From Artemia franciscana (Eukaryota; Arthropoda; Branchiopoda; Anostraca; Artemiidae), in NCBI RefSeq assembly GCF_032884065.1, contig NC_088868.1:34498890-34562889 (forward strand): a stretch of DNA of 64,000 bases. Direction: 5' to 3'. The notes below the pieces were generated by a model. The model saw only the letters and a list, made by a program, of their open reading frames with translations. It was not told where the DNA came from and did not search any database. The translations under genes were made by a program, and so were the position numbers. Numbering within the stretch: position 1 is the first letter of the stretch; every line of letters starts with the position of its first letter. This document shows positions 32,097 through 45,026 of this stretch, in pieces.

Positions 32097-33732
32097 ATTT
32101 TTGTCCTTTTTCCGGAATTCATCGCTTACGATCATCTTTGATTACCGTACTCACCTTTTATTGCAGTTGGTTTGTGAAGTGTGTGATTTTTGTTTCTCTT
32201 TTTAAAGTTTTTTAAAAGCTGAGTTGTTTACAACACAAATTTCGTAAGTTTAGAAAAGGGGGTTCTGGATGAAATTACATTATTAAATTCAGCATATCTG
32301 GGAAGTCCAGAGCAGGAATTTCCTCATAAAAAATTACGAAGCTTTTCTTTTGACGATGATCACTGGAGGGCTTATTCGACTAGAAATTCTAAGTTGTTTT
32401 CTCTTTAATCCAGGATAAGAAGTCTCACTCTCACTGCATTAAAGAGGAAATTTCTGCCAACAATTAGCGCAAACTCATAGTTTGGCCCAAAGAGGATCAG
32501 AATGTCTCCAGGCGGTTATGTCTCCAGGACGTTAATCATTCATCAATAGATTTTTTTCCGCCCCCTTTCCCCTTGCTGGAAAAATTTCTCTACGTTCCTC
32601 TATTGCAAAAGTTTTCTATGGAATATATTTATCAAAATTATAAATTTCTCAAATATAAATATTCATGATTTTATCATGCATTTCACGTACTTAAAACGTT
32701 CATAATCGCCAAGAAGGTCATAGTGTAATATTAAAAAACGCAGAATCATGCGTGCGCAGGAATTTCTATCGGGAATATGGGGTATTTCCGGAGGGTACAA
32801 CTCTAGAAAGATACTAAAGACAGAAAAATAAGATGTAACTTCGGGGATTATTAGAAAAAAAATTGTACTTATGTGTTATAGACGGTCTTGAGTCAATCGA
32901 TTTACGCAAGATTTTGATCAAAATGATTGACCGTCTAGGGCTTCCTCTATACCTTCATAAAATGATTTGTCATGGCAAGGTTGAAAGATTTTAAAGTTTT
33001 TCCGAAACCAACATTGTGCTTCTATTTTTTCCATTATTTTGGAGGTATTCCCCACAGAAGTGTCCGTAGCCAAAATTTTGTTGGGGGAGGACAATGGATT
33101 TTACTGATTGATTTGAGGGATACTGCTATTAAAATTCCTTCATTTTTCGTTTTTTTTATTTAACGACAGAGACTGACAAGTCATAAATTTTCATTACTCG
33201 ATTTCTCTAATTAGAAAGATGATACAGTAAAATAATTGTGCGAAGCGACTCAAATTTTTTAACTTGCAGGCTGAAAACATTTTGTGGTGTCCCTTGCCCC
33301 ATACCCCTGATTACTACCTTAGACAACCAGTGATTTGATGTACTAGGAAAAAGCCACTTCTTGTGAAGCATTCACTTAGATAATTTAAATATACCAAAGC
33401 TGCGTAATTTACCAGAGTGGAATTTTGCAGTAGGCTAATGCATTTTCTATTCTAGTGGGAAACAATTTGTGTTGCTGACATTAAAAGTTTTCTAGCAATA
33501 TGACATTTGTAATCTGACTCGATTGCTATTTCTGACAGTTTTACAGTCGCACGTGTGCGAGAATGTCATTAGGGTATATTGGGAATACCTTGATAATTAT
33601 TTTATAGAACGGTTGTATGTTTTTCGTTCTGTATACTAGCGTAAAAATCGTAAAGTTTGTCCAGCTGCTTATTCCATAACGGAATAGTCATACCTTATTA
33701 GGCAGATATGCAAGGGGATATGTCCCTGCATA
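32097..33732. other. No recognisable gene
   Basis: AT-rich sequence. Short frames only, none with recognisable content. Confidence 0.4.
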
Positions 33733-36233
33733 TTGGTATTAACCAAGTGACATATAGCAGTCGCCAATTCTGTCGGTCTGTCGGTCTGTCTGTCGGTCCC
33801 GGTTTTGCTACTTTAGGCACTTCCAGGTAAGCTAGGACGATGAAATTTGGCAAGCGTATCAGGGACCGGACCAGATTAAATTAGAAATAGTTGTTTTCCC
33901 GATTTGACCATCTGGGGGGGGGGGAGTGGGGGCCCGGTTAATTCGCAAAAAATAGAAAAAATGAAATATTTTTAACTTATCAGCGGGTGATTGGATCTTA
34001 ATGAAATTTGATGTTTGGAATGATATTGTGTCTCAGAGCTCTTATTTTGAATCCCGACTGGATCTGATGACATTGGGGGAGTTGGAGGGGGAAAACCTAA
34101 AGTCCCGGTTTTGCTACTTTAGGCACTTCCAGGTAAGCTAGGACGATGAAATTTGGCAAGCGTATCAGGGACCGGACCAGATTAAATTAGAAATAGTCGT
34201 TTTCCCGATTTGACCATCTGGGGGGGGGAGTAGGGGCCGGTTAATTCGGAAAAAATAGAAAAAATGAAGTATTTTTAACTTATGAGCGGGTGATGGGATC
34301 TTAATGAAATTTGATGTTTGGAATGATATTGTGTCTCAGAGCTCTTATTTTAAATCCCGACTGGGTCTGATGACATTGGGGGGAGTTGGAGGGGGAAACC
34401 TAAAATCTTGGAAAACACTTAGAGTAGAGGGATCGGGATGAAACTTGATAGGAAAAATAAGCGCAAGTCCCAGATACATGATTGACACAATCGGAACTGA
34501 TTTGCTCTCTTTGGGGTAGTTGGGGGGGGGGGGGGAGTAATTCTTAAAAATTAGAAAAATGAGGTATTTTCAACTTACGAACGGGTGATCGGATCTCAAT
34601 GAAATTTGATGTTTAGAAGGATATCGTGTCTTAGAGCTCTTATTTTAAATCCCGACCGGATCTGGTGATGGGGGCGGGAAGTTGGGAGGGGAAAACCTAA
34701 AACTTGGAAAACACTTAGAGTGGAGGGATCGGGATGAAACATGGTGGGAAAAATAAACACAAGTCCTAGATAGATTATTGACATAAACGGAACGGATCCG
34801 CTCTCTTTTGGGTAGTTGGGGGGGGGGGGGTATTTCTGAAAAAAATGAGGTATTTTTAACTTACGAACGGGTGATTGGATCTCCATGAAATTTGATTTTT
34901 AGAAGGATATCGTGTCTCAAAGCTCTTATTTTAAATCCTGACCGGATCTGTTGACATTGGGGGAAGTTTAGGGTGGGGAGACCTAAAATGATGGGAAACG
35001 CATACGTGATTTACATAATTGGAACGGATCTGCTCAATTGCGGGGGGGGTAATTCTGAAAAATAAGAAAAATGACGTATTTTTAACTTACGAAGGAGTGA
35101 TCGGATCTTCATGAAACTTCATATTTAGAAGGACCTCGTAACTCCGATATCTTATTTTAAATCTCAACCGGATCAAGCGTAATTGCGGGGGGGGGGCAGT
35201 TGGGGGGGACCGGAAATCTTAGAAAATACTTAAAGCGGTAAGATCAGGATGAAACTGGATGGAAAGAATAGAAACCTGTCTAAGACACGTGACTGACATA
35301 ACTGGACCGGATCTGCTCTCTTTGGTTATTGGAGGGGGGGGGTAATTTTGAAAATTGAGGTATTTGTAACTTACGAAAGGGTGACCAGATCTTAATGAAA
35401 TTTGATATTTAGAAGGATCTTGTGCTTTAAAGTTCTAATTTCAAATTCCGACCAGATCCTGTGACATTTGGGGGAGTTGGAGGGGGGAACCGGAATTCTT
35501 GGAAAACATGAAAATTGGAGTATTTATATCTTACGAATAGATGATCGGATCGTAATGAAATTTGATTTTTAGAAGGAATTCATGTCTCAGAGCTCTTATT
35601 TCAAATCCCGACCAGATCTTTTGACATTGTGGGGATTTGGAGGGGGAAATCTTGGAAAAACACTTGGAGTGTAGGAATCGGGATGAAGCTTGGTGGATAG
35701 AATAAACAAATGTCCTTGATACGTGATTGACAGAATCGTACTGGATTCGCTCTCTTTGGGGGAGTTGGGGGGAGGGGTTCAGTGATTTGGCGAGTTCGGT
35801 GCTTCTGGACGTGCTAGGGCGATGAAAATTGGTAGGCGTGTCAGGGAGCTGCACAATTTGACTTGATAAAGTCGTTTTCCCAGATTCGACCATCTGGGGG
35901 GCAAAAGGGAGAGGAAAAATTAGAAAAAATTAGGTATTTATAACTTACGAGTGGGTGATCGGATCTTAATGAATTTTGATATTTAGAAGGACTTTGTGAC
36001 TCAGAGCTCTTATTTTAAATCTTTACCGGCATTAAGCCTCTTATTTTCCTTTTTAAATCAATCTATTGATTCATAGAATTTTGTTAGAGCTCATACCATA
36101 TGATCTCTTGGCTCTTAGCTCTTCTTGCTTCGTCACAAGTGCCATATGAGCTCTTAGCTCTTGTTGGTAATCCGTTCTTAGCTCATATACGTATACGTCT
36201 TAGCTCCTCATATATGGTATAGATTTTGTTGGT
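33733..36233 (-). mobile_element. Family C element, copy 2, apparently complete
   Basis: The minus-orientation equivalent of copy 1. It begins with the hairpin TTGGTATTAACCAAG (33733-33747) and TCTGTCGGTCTGTCGGTCTG, then about eight tandem units of variable length (markers near 34050, 34353, 34650, 34940, 35170, 35440, 35605 and 36010). After the last unit the sequence leaves the tandem pattern. It passes through AGAGCT/GAGCTC-rich sequence near 36030-36200 (CTCATACCATATGATCTCTT, GTGCCATATGAGCTCTTAGC), which recurs reversed at 60820-60975. This gives both ends of the element. It has no coding frame. Confidence 0.75.
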
Positions 36234-36370
36234 ACTTGATTCTTAGCTAGAACACACTCAACAATTCGTATTGCGAAGATCAAACAATAGCCGGTTTTCA
36301 GTCCTTATACCAGACAATTAGCTTTGGCTTGGTGGAAAACTGCATTGTAGCTTTATTTCAATTAAACATT

Positions 36371-36564
36371 AAAACTTTAGAAACAAATTTGGGCTATATA
36401 TTAGCGCATTAGGGGAGGTTTGGATAAAGTTTATCGGGTCCAACAATCCTTACTTCATAATATGCAGAATAATTGTACCTAACACATAAGGAATGCAGAG
36501 CCACTACACTTTGCCCTCCCTTCATAATGTGCAAATATATAGCCCAAATTTGTTTCTAAAGTAT
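36371..36564. repeat. Inverted repeat spanning the start of duplication copy 2
   Basis: ACTTTAGAAACAAATTTGGG then CTATATATTAGCGCATTA at 36371-36418 is the reverse complement, with a few differences, of 36514-36564 inside the 853-bp duplication. The loop is about 95 bases. Copy 1 lacks the left arm, because family C sequence lies there instead. Confidence 0.8.
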
Positions 36565-37277
36565 TATATTTTTATCATTATTATGTATATTTCATTATGA
36601 TTAACCTAACTTCAATTTTCGAGTGTTTTCTAGCTAATGAGGAAGTGCCCTTTTGTTATTTTTAAGTTTTAATGTTATTCGTTACTTTCAGTTGGAAAAA
36701 CGTGTTGTCATCAATACTTTTACTAATTTTGAAAAAAATTGAGTTTGAATCAATTCAACTTCTGCTCACCACCAGGCCATGATTGAGGAGATAGCCAAAT
36801 AGTTTTGAGAAGATTCTTAGGTAAATTATAATTATGGTTCACTTAAGACCTATTCACTAGATTCTTTCCAAACTTAGGCAGCACAATTAGAGGCAAATTG
36901 AAGGTATGGGGTTGAATATAAACCTTTTAAAACCTTAATTAGGAACTAGATTACGGGTCTCTGGAAGTTGCAATTACCTAATACAAAACGTATATTTTGC
37001 TACAAGATAGCAATCGGACAAAAAAAAACGTATTACGCTATTTGATTCTCTCATTCAATGTTCCTTCTAAAATTATATATCCTGCTGTCGCCATAATCGC
37101 CTCCCTGCCCCCTCCCCAATAATGTAGCCCTAGGTTTATATACATAAATCTAATGGTCTAGTAAAATTCTTTGGATGGGGGAGGGAGAAGTGAATGTGAG
37201 CAAACTAGGCTACTAACGAGGAACAGGCACACACAAAAAATGATGTGAACGAACAATATTAGCAGTTGTTTTGAACA
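36425..37277 (+). repeat. 853-bp interspersed duplication, copy 2
   Basis: Same length and nearly the same sequence as 27644-28496. Downstream sequence differs (ATAGGCCTATCTTAGGACTA here against ACTGTTTTGAACAACAAAAT there), so 37277 is a real breakpoint. Confidence 0.9.
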
Positions 37278-37319
37278 TAGGCCTATCTTAGGACTACATC
37301 TGGCCCAATTAGAGGAGAG

Positions 37320-38700
37320 GATGGGAACCCAACGGAAGTTCCACCTCCACTTCTCCCTCTAGAGGGCCCTGAAATTCATCTACATGACAGGTCTATGCCT
37401 ATTGAAATTTTGGAAAACAACATTTTACCTTAATTTTCAGTTACCAGTTGCTTTTTTCTGCCTTCGGTTCTGAAAATGCAATTCCTGTTATTTGAGGGGA
37501 ATTCTGAGCCATATCAATGTTGTTTTTTGGTAAAATTCTAGTTAATTGACTTCTTGCTATCTCAGAAAGGGGTTAGGTTAGGAAAATGAAACTTTCGGGG
37601 ATTGGTCTACAGGCAGAAGTATATCCTGTAAAGGTATTTTAAAGTACCCACCTCCACTCCTTCTCCCTCTAGAGGGCACTGAAATTCATCTACATGACAG
37701 GTATATGCCTATTGAAAATTTGAAAAAACAACATTTGTTTGTTTTTAAATTTAGGAAATGTATATGCATATCTTTAAAACCTTACAAATTGGGATAGAGC
37801 AAAGTTGGGAAGCTGATAATAATTTTTTTGCACTTCATTTAAGCAGAAGATCTATTTTGCAGGGTTTCACTTTTATGACACACATATTTTTAAAGGTCAT
37901 TGAAGGTCAGGGCCCTCAAGAGGGAGAAGGAGTTGAGGTAGGTACCTCAAAATTCCTTTCCGGGACATACTTTAGCATGTAGACCCAGCCCTCAAAGTTT
38001 AGTTTGGTAAAATTCTAGTTAATTGACTTCTTGCTATCTTGGAAAGGGTTTAGGTTAGGAAAAATGAAATTTTCAGGGTGGGTCTACAGGCTAAAGTATG
38101 TCCCGGGAAGGTATTTTAAAGTACCCACCTCCACTCCTTCTCCCTCTAGAGGGCCCTGAAATTTGCCTACATGACAGGTCACCTATTGATATTTTGACAA
38201 AACAGCATTTTACCTTAATTTTCCGTTACTAGTTGCTTTTTCTCTGCCTTTAGTTCTGAAAATGCAATTCCTGTTATTTGAGTAGAATTTTGAGCCATAT
38301 CAATGTTTTTTTTTCAAAATTTAGGAAATGTATTTGCATATCTTTAAAACCTTATAAAATGGAATTGAGCAAAGTTATGAAGCTGAAAACAATTTTGTTG
38401 TACTTCAATTAAGCAGAAGATCTATTTTGCAAGGTTTCACTTTTATAAAATACATATTTTTAAAGATCATCAAAGGTTAGGGCCCTATAGAGGAAGAAGG
38501 AGTGGAGGTAGTTGCTTCAAAACACCTTCCCGGGACATATTTTAGTCTGTAGATTCATCCCTGAAAGTTTCACTTTCCTAACCTAAACCCTTCCTGAGAT
38601 AGCAAGAAGTCAATCAACTAGAATTTTACCTTTAATTGTCCTAACCTAACCCCTTTCTGAGATAGCAAGAAGTCACTTAAATAGAATCTTACCGTTCAAA
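37320..38700. repeat. Repeat family D, alternating inverted and direct units
   Basis: A unit holding 'tctacaggc..aagtat', ACCTCCACTCCTTCTCCCTC and TAGAGGG(C)CCTGAAATT occurs in plus orientation near 37570-37700 and 38060-38165. It occurs in minus orientation near 37895-38005 and 38460-38585. Two further blocks recur directly: GAAAATGCAATTCCTGTTAT (37473 and 38258) and AAATTTAGGAAATGTAT (37748 and 38321). A 74-codon frame at 37758 belongs to the repeat. Confidence 0.75.
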
Positions 38701-39104
38701 CGACTGAATTCTTCCGTGCTTACCTACTTAACTCCATCAAACAACTTCAAAATAATAGGCTACACAAAAGTGAACTGAAATGAGAAATTATCTTCACCCT
38801 CACTGGGAGATACACTGCAAACCTGAAATGCCTCAAGATATTTCAAAGCGTGCTACGGTGGGAAAATATTCCAAGAAAGCAATTCAGGGTAGGCCAATCA
38901 CCGTAAGCTTGCAATAAAATCATTTTACTGGTTATTTGTTGTATCTAGTATTACGTGAATAAAATTGTTTTTTTGGTGCTGGAAGTTCAATTCTGAGGCT
39001 TCTTAACCCGGGTGCCGGAATTCACATATAAAAACAAATTCTGAAGAATATTGGCCAATGAGAGCTGTGGTTATATGTGAAATAACTGTTCACATACGCC
39101 CATG
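38701..39104. other. No recognisable gene
   Basis: Unassigned sequence between family D and family A copies. Confidence 0.4.
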
Positions 39105-39520
39105 AACATAGACGAAGGGAGGGTGTGTGTGGGAGGATCTTGGAGGAAAGAGAATTTCCATCAAAGGGACGCTGAATTTCCCAGCATTATTTAAAAAACG
39201 AGAAGAAATTAAAAAAGGTTTTTTCAACTGAAAGTAAGGAACTACATTAAAACTTAAACGAAAAGAAATTATTACGTATGTGAGGAGCTTTGCCCCCTCG
39301 TCAATTCCTGGCTCTTTAAGCTAAAGTATTTTTAGTAATTTCAAAAGAGATATTTATTCTAATTAAACGGCCTTTGTGATTCAGCGGTCATTCTTAAAGA
39401 AACTTTAGCGCAAAGATCAAGGTATTGACGAGGGGGTGAAACCCTTCATATACATAAAATTTCTGTTCGTCTTAAGTTTCAATGTAGCTCCATACTTTCA
39501 GATCAAAAAACTTTTTTTCT
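39105..39520. mobile_element. Family A copy with complete inner core
   Basis: A short arm (GGAGGATCTTGGAGGAAAGA, 39135) is followed by the core 39215-39510, from TTTTTTCAACTGAAAGTAAG to CTCCATACTTTCAGATCAAA. In between are CTCTTTAAGCTAAAGTATTT and, inverted, AAACTTTAGCGCAAAGATCA. Confidence 0.75.
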
Positions 39521-39654
39521 ATTTATAAGGAGATATGAAAGGAAACTATTACTATATAGTTAATAATAAAGGTAAGTTCTGACAGAGCGCGACAAAAATC
39601 GTATGTGAAAAAATTAGTTCGCGGGACGAAACAAAAATCATTCGGCAATTCGCA

Positions 39655-40091
39655 CTGAAGGCAATTGTTTGCCTTAAATATTTCAGCATTATACAATAGA
39701 AAGTCTCTTGCTAAATTATACTCCGTTTTTACAGATCATTCGGTTTTGTTTCTTTCTGGTATTTACCCTATTTTTCATAAAAAAAAAGATATCAGTTCAA
39801 TTCGTTCTTATTATTTCCGGTTTTCCCGTTTTCTATTGTATCTGCCTCCATGGTATATAAATAGGAGCCTCATATCTGTTTATAGTTTCCCGGATATTGG
39901 GTCGAGGCTCACGGAGCTTGCTGGCAAAATACCCCAGTCTACTTATAAGTATCTGCCTGCCCACAGAGGCCTCACTCGTTTTCTTTAGTTTCTTGTTCTT
40001 TCTGTTTTGTGTAGTGTTTGTCTTGTTTCTTTTATTGATACTCCGCTTTGATTTTTTGTAACGGGTCAAAAATAAATTATTATTACTATTA
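39655..40091 (+). pseudogene. LINE 3' end (RT C-terminal tail and 3' UTR)
   Basis: A 107-codon open frame at 39665-39988 ends in INRSLISVYSFPDIGSRLTE then LAGKIPQSTYKYLP. This resembles the block after the reverse transcriptase in CR1/Jockey-type LINEs ('S..Y.GP.iWn.LP..i...S...Fk..lk'). It is followed by a T-rich 3' UTR and the tail AATAAATTATTATTACTATT. No catalytic part is present, so it is a 5'-truncated fragment. Confidence 0.55.
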
Positions 40092-43000
40092 GGCTATAGT
40101 GATTTAGAGCCAGTGATTAATCTATTATATCCCACTGAAAGGGAAATCTTAGGGTTAACAGTGCAATATGGGTGCTGTGGGGGTGGTTCTTCTATTACAA
40201 AAACGTAGATTTTAATGAAAAATGATAGTTCCCAAAATAAATCCATTAAAAGCTGTACTTTATCCTGAAAAGGGGGTGATAAACACCCTAATATCAAGGA
40301 TAATTCTATTTTGCTGTGGAAAACAAACTCTCTTTACAAAAAAAAAATAACAACACAATTGCTTATTACTTCAAAGAGGGTAAAAAGTTAGACAGAAAAT
40401 GGGGCAGTGACTTGACCGGATAATTGCATGCTGTAAAATCCCCCACAAAAGGCTTCACACATGTATCTAGATTCTTGATAAATGTCCTACTTTTGCCACG
40501 AATACCAAGAAACCATGGGTAAATTCAACATTTCAACAATTTTTATTGAGGGGGGGGGTGGACCCGAAGGCCCCCCCTGCGTACATGCCAGATTACAGTG
40601 ATTGGAAATTTTATCTGGTATTGAAAACCCTATACTAAGTTAAAACGTTTTTCGTCAAAGTTTAAATAGTTATGGACCAGTCGTGTATAAGGTCTTCTAA
40701 GCCTTAGGAATAAATAAAGGGTAGAGATAGTAGCTTGGAAATATCTTTCCAGAGTATGCTTTGAGTCAAGGATTCATGATTGAATTTTTTGTTCACCTAG
40801 ATCAACTACTTTCCAGGATCAAAAAAACACCTAATCTGGAACTTCACCTGAACTTCACTTACTGAACCTATTCTAGTCAGAGAAGTTTTTCTGGTGCTTA
40901 TATTCTGAAGCAAAGTCTTAGTGGATGATGATTTAAAGAGGATCATTTTAAACCTAGTCTAATTCGTTTTAGAGTTTCACACATTCAAAAAATAATCTGA
41001 GGTTTGAATCAGGGCCGTATCCAGAATTTCGCTCGGGGGAAGGTATTATTTTCGAAAGGAGAGGTATTGTTTTCGAGTAGAGGAAGTAACGCCCGAATTT
41101 TTTTTGCGGTTTTTACGATTCAAACATTTCAGGGGGGGGGGTCAAGTGTAATAAAACACCACAAAGTATAATAAAAAAATCTTGCCTGTTGCCTTTTCTT
41201 AAAAAAAAGGTTAGTGTAATGTATCCACAAGCAGTTTGTAGTTTTTGCCAAATAAATGCATATGTGTGATGAACTGTAAATAGATCCACAAATGGATGTC
41301 CTTATGAGCCTAGGAAAATGTAGGCCATAGCGCTATTTGAGTCAAAAGGTTTCATAGATTCGGCATGTTTTATCACCTCTTCCATAAAGTAACCGATCAA
41401 AGGATAAAGATAATTGAGCCCTCCAAGCGTTGAATAATAAAACATTGAAGAAAAAATTAACCGGGTTTCATTTAATTAGATTAACTGATTATAACCAAAG
41501 TTCTAAAACCTCCAGAGTTTTATGATATTCCCATAATTCCTTATAAATGTGTGTTATAATGGAGCTTTAGGCCCGTCCCCTTGAAACGTCAACCTCGTTA
41601 TTGTTTTGTCATAATTTACAAATTTGTCGTACAATATTGCTGGTTTATTGGTTTTTGCGAGTTTGTACCACCCCCTAACCGCATAAATTCTTTCGCACTT
41701 GCTTGGGTCCAAGCCATTTATTTTGGGAGAAGCCTAAATTCAGCTCCGACGCAAAAATTTGCAAATTATGCAGAAAATCTAAGAAATTGTTCACCAGGAA
41801 TATTTTTTCTCACACCCATTGTGTTTCTACACCCCCTAGATGTATGGCACAGCGCCAGATGACGTAAGGCACTTGGACTGATGTATACTTGAAATTACCG
41901 CCAGTGGATTTAACCAACAGCACAACAATGCCTTTTGAAAAAACAAAAGAAAAAAAACTGTGCATGAGAAAAACATGTTCATTGGGAGAATATTTCGGAA
42001 TGATAATTATAGGGATGATTAATTATAAATTATTATTTCGGCTAATCTTAATAGTAAAGAGTGTTGCGAGATGAAAAGCAAGCCAATGAAATCACGGTAG
42101 TTGAAACTCCATTCAAGAAAATTACGGCCCTTCACTTTGAATAGCCCGAAAAATCGCTTTTTTGGTGAGCAGCACTGACCTTTTTTTACCCGATGTCCTT
42201 TCTATTTTTTTTCTATGCCATTAATAAGGCACAGGGACATCAACAACAGCTGACTAAGGGCTTATTTGAAAGATAATCTTCATAACTACATTCGTTTTAA
42301 TAAGTTCGTCCTGATATGCGTCATCTTGGAGCGTCGCAACGCACCAATAATGGTACTTTCTGGCGCCGTATCTGGATACGAAAGGTTGGGAAGGATAAAA
42401 GCGGTGCCGTTATAATCTCCGTGGTCAAAACCCTTTACTGGAGGTCTGCAACTCCCTCTGTTATTTGTCCCTCCTTCAAGTCCCCTTAGTAAGTGGAAGC
42501 TTAAAAGCACATTCTAAAACAAAAAACTGCCTAACGAAAAGAAGTCATTCGAATTTGATGTTGGAAATTACAATTGCTATTTATATTGTATTTTAGTAGT
42601 AAAAGTTAACGACAAAATCCTTTGCTTCGGTAATTCCAAAAAAGAGCTTAAAATGTTCTATTTCTATTATTTTTCTTTCACCAGAACTAGCAAGGCACCC
42701 AAACATCGTAGATAGCTGTTTAATTATTTAAAACCTAACTCTCAAATCTATGCGCATAGTATGAATTTTTCTTGGTAGCACGTAAGGTAGTAGCCTATGT
42801 CACACCAAAAATGGTAATTTTTTTTGTTGCGTCTCATTGAAATCTCCGTAGCCAAAATTCCTTAACTGAATGCTTCAAATCTCGCTCTTGAATGCTCCCT
42901 TCCCAACCCATTTAGTAAGCGAACATTAAAAAAAAAGTTCTAAAAGTTACAGCCAAGTAAAAAATTCTTCACTCAAATTCTAAACTTATTCCAGGATAGT

Positions 43001-43484
43001 TACACTTACTAATTTATGTTTATCCTAGAATTAAAAATAAATTACAAAAGCACATTTTCAGGAATTTAAAAAATTGCTTAAACTCCGATGAGTTTATGTT
43101 TTTTTTTTGTCTTGTTTTTCCCTGCACTAGTGGGTGCTGGGATATCGTAGGAGCATGTAACCAAGTTAAGTTTTCAATATGAGTCTGTCATTTCCCCTGC
43201 CTCATTGAGGTACCAATGAATTGGTCACTGATATTGACGACACACAGACCTGTCATTTTGAGGCAAGGAAGGACATTGCGGCAGAAAACCTGCAATAATA
43301 TTATGACAAATAACTGTAAACTATATTAAATCCAAACATAAAACACTTTTATTGTCTTTCAGTCTTCGAAATTCTGCATATTTTGTACGGGACCAAATTG
43401 CTCAAATAATTTAGTTTTAAAAGCAAATCTTCAAAGATCCCGAAGAAATATACTGGATACCTTAATTTGATTAAATAAAAAAGT
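40092..43484. other. No recognisable gene; diverged internal duplication
   Basis: Open frames up to 93 codons (41581-41862) have no recognisable content. A diverged D-like stretch is at 40735-40850. A degenerate duplication with ~425-bp offset can be seen: AATCTCCGTGGTCAAAACCC at 42414 against AATCTCCGTAGCCAAAATTC at 42841, each followed by 'tttagtaagcg/cttagtaagtgg'. GGCCGTATCCAGAATTTCGC near 41013 resembles a word common in invertebrate repeats. Confidence 0.45.
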
Positions 43485-43797
43485 TTGTTATAACGGTAAA
43501 GTAAGGTGCAGCATTAAAACTCAAAGCGAGCAGAAATTATTTTGTATATGAGGGGGCTGCCCCCTCCTTCATACCTTGCTCTTTACGCTAAAGTTTTGAA
43601 TTTCTGTCTCAGTTCCTTAAGAACTACCCCTGAAATACAGGGGTTATTTAATTAGAATAATAGGTTTTTATAGAAATTCTAAAAAATCTTTAGCGTAAAG
43701 ACCGAGGTGTTGAGGAGGGCTTATATACGAAACAGTTTCTGTTAATTATAAGTTTCGATGTTGCTCCTTACTTTAAGTTGATAAAACTTATTTTTTA
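43485..43797. mobile_element. Family A copy with complete inner core
   Basis: The left half GTAAAGTAAGGTGCAGCATT ... CTTGCTCTTTACGCTAAAGT is followed by a spacer (TTCCTTAAGAACTACCCCTG). The right half is CTTTAGCGTAAAGACCGAGG ... TTGCTCCTTACTTTAAGTTG. Confidence 0.8.
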
Positions 43798-44600
43798 TCA
43801 GATTGCTATAAGATTCCATAGTTTAGCTTACTATTTATATATTGAAGATCATTTATGAACAATTTTTTAAGAAGGTATTTCCTTTAAAAAATCTGGACAA
43901 AGTTCCTAAAAAATTAAACTTAATATCACTCCCAGAAAATTTAAGTATGCTATTTTGACAACCTAGATTCACTTACACTATGTTTTGATTTAATCCAACA
44001 TCCCGCTATCAGTCCCTGAAAGTTCCACGTTAACACCAAGCTCATTAGTAATATTGATACTAACATCTGTAGTAGTTGCACTTTGTTCAGTTGAACATAC
44101 CCTTTATGATTCTCTTGAAGTTTGAGCTTGATAAGGTAAGCTGTTTCAAAAATATTTCTAGCGGTATCGCCATAGGCACTTGTACTTGTACCGCAGCCCT
44201 ATCCCTTTGAATCTCAATCCAGGCACTTTTTTTTATAATTATTCAAGACCCAAGTGTTTGTTATGTCATAGGGAATTTTTCTAAGAGACACAGGTGCATG
44301 TTACTTAATTGGCAATGTTTGGAACACCTAAGGGTGTGAGAGATACCTTCAGCATCCCCACCAAATCAAGATTTCCTTGGATCTTACCTAATGGCTCATT
44401 AAAAAAAACCTTAAGGGGCTTCTTTACCCCCCCCCCCCAGATTTCCTAAGATTGTTCTTTAAAAAACCTTCAGGGCTTCTTTACCTTAGGACTTCTTTGA
44501 ATGTTACGTAATAGGGTCTGGGGTTTTACATTCTATAACGTGTTAGATTCCACTAGTCAAGCGGTGGGGGAGGTAGGAATTAATCCATTTGTCTTCAGCA
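43798..44600. other. No recognisable gene
   Basis: AT-rich, with a C run near 44430. Nothing supported. Confidence 0.4.
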
Positions 44601-44604
44601 GGTT

Positions 44605-44765
44605 TTTCAAAATGTTTCAAGACATTCCAAGACGTTTTTTAATAATTTTTTCCTCAAGACGTTTTCCAAGACATTTCAAGACATTACAAGATTTTTTTTA
44701 GACATTTTGCTTTAAGACGGTATTCAAGACGCTTAAAGACATTTCAAGACGTTTCATGACATTTT
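44605..44765. repeat. Degenerate short repeat, CAAGACATTT-like
   Basis: About ten imperfect copies of TTTCAAGACATT / TTCCAAGACGTTTT, spaced 10-25 bases apart, in a T-rich background. Confidence 0.75.
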
Positions 44766-45026
44766 TTCCATATATTTTTCTTCATGATTTCTTTTTCTTA
44801 TATTTTAGGGGATGTTCGCCAGTGTCAAGGATGATGCATTCTGACGTGACTTTACATGGTAACGGTACACATGCAGGAAGTGACGCAATCTTGTGTAACT
44901 TTCTGGAATTATTGGGGTTGATGTAATCTCATGTGACTTAGTAGAGTTATTGGGAATGACACAATATCTCATACAATGATAGGCTTCAGGGCCCAGTAGG
45001 GAGATCCCCACTTGTAACTGAGGAAA

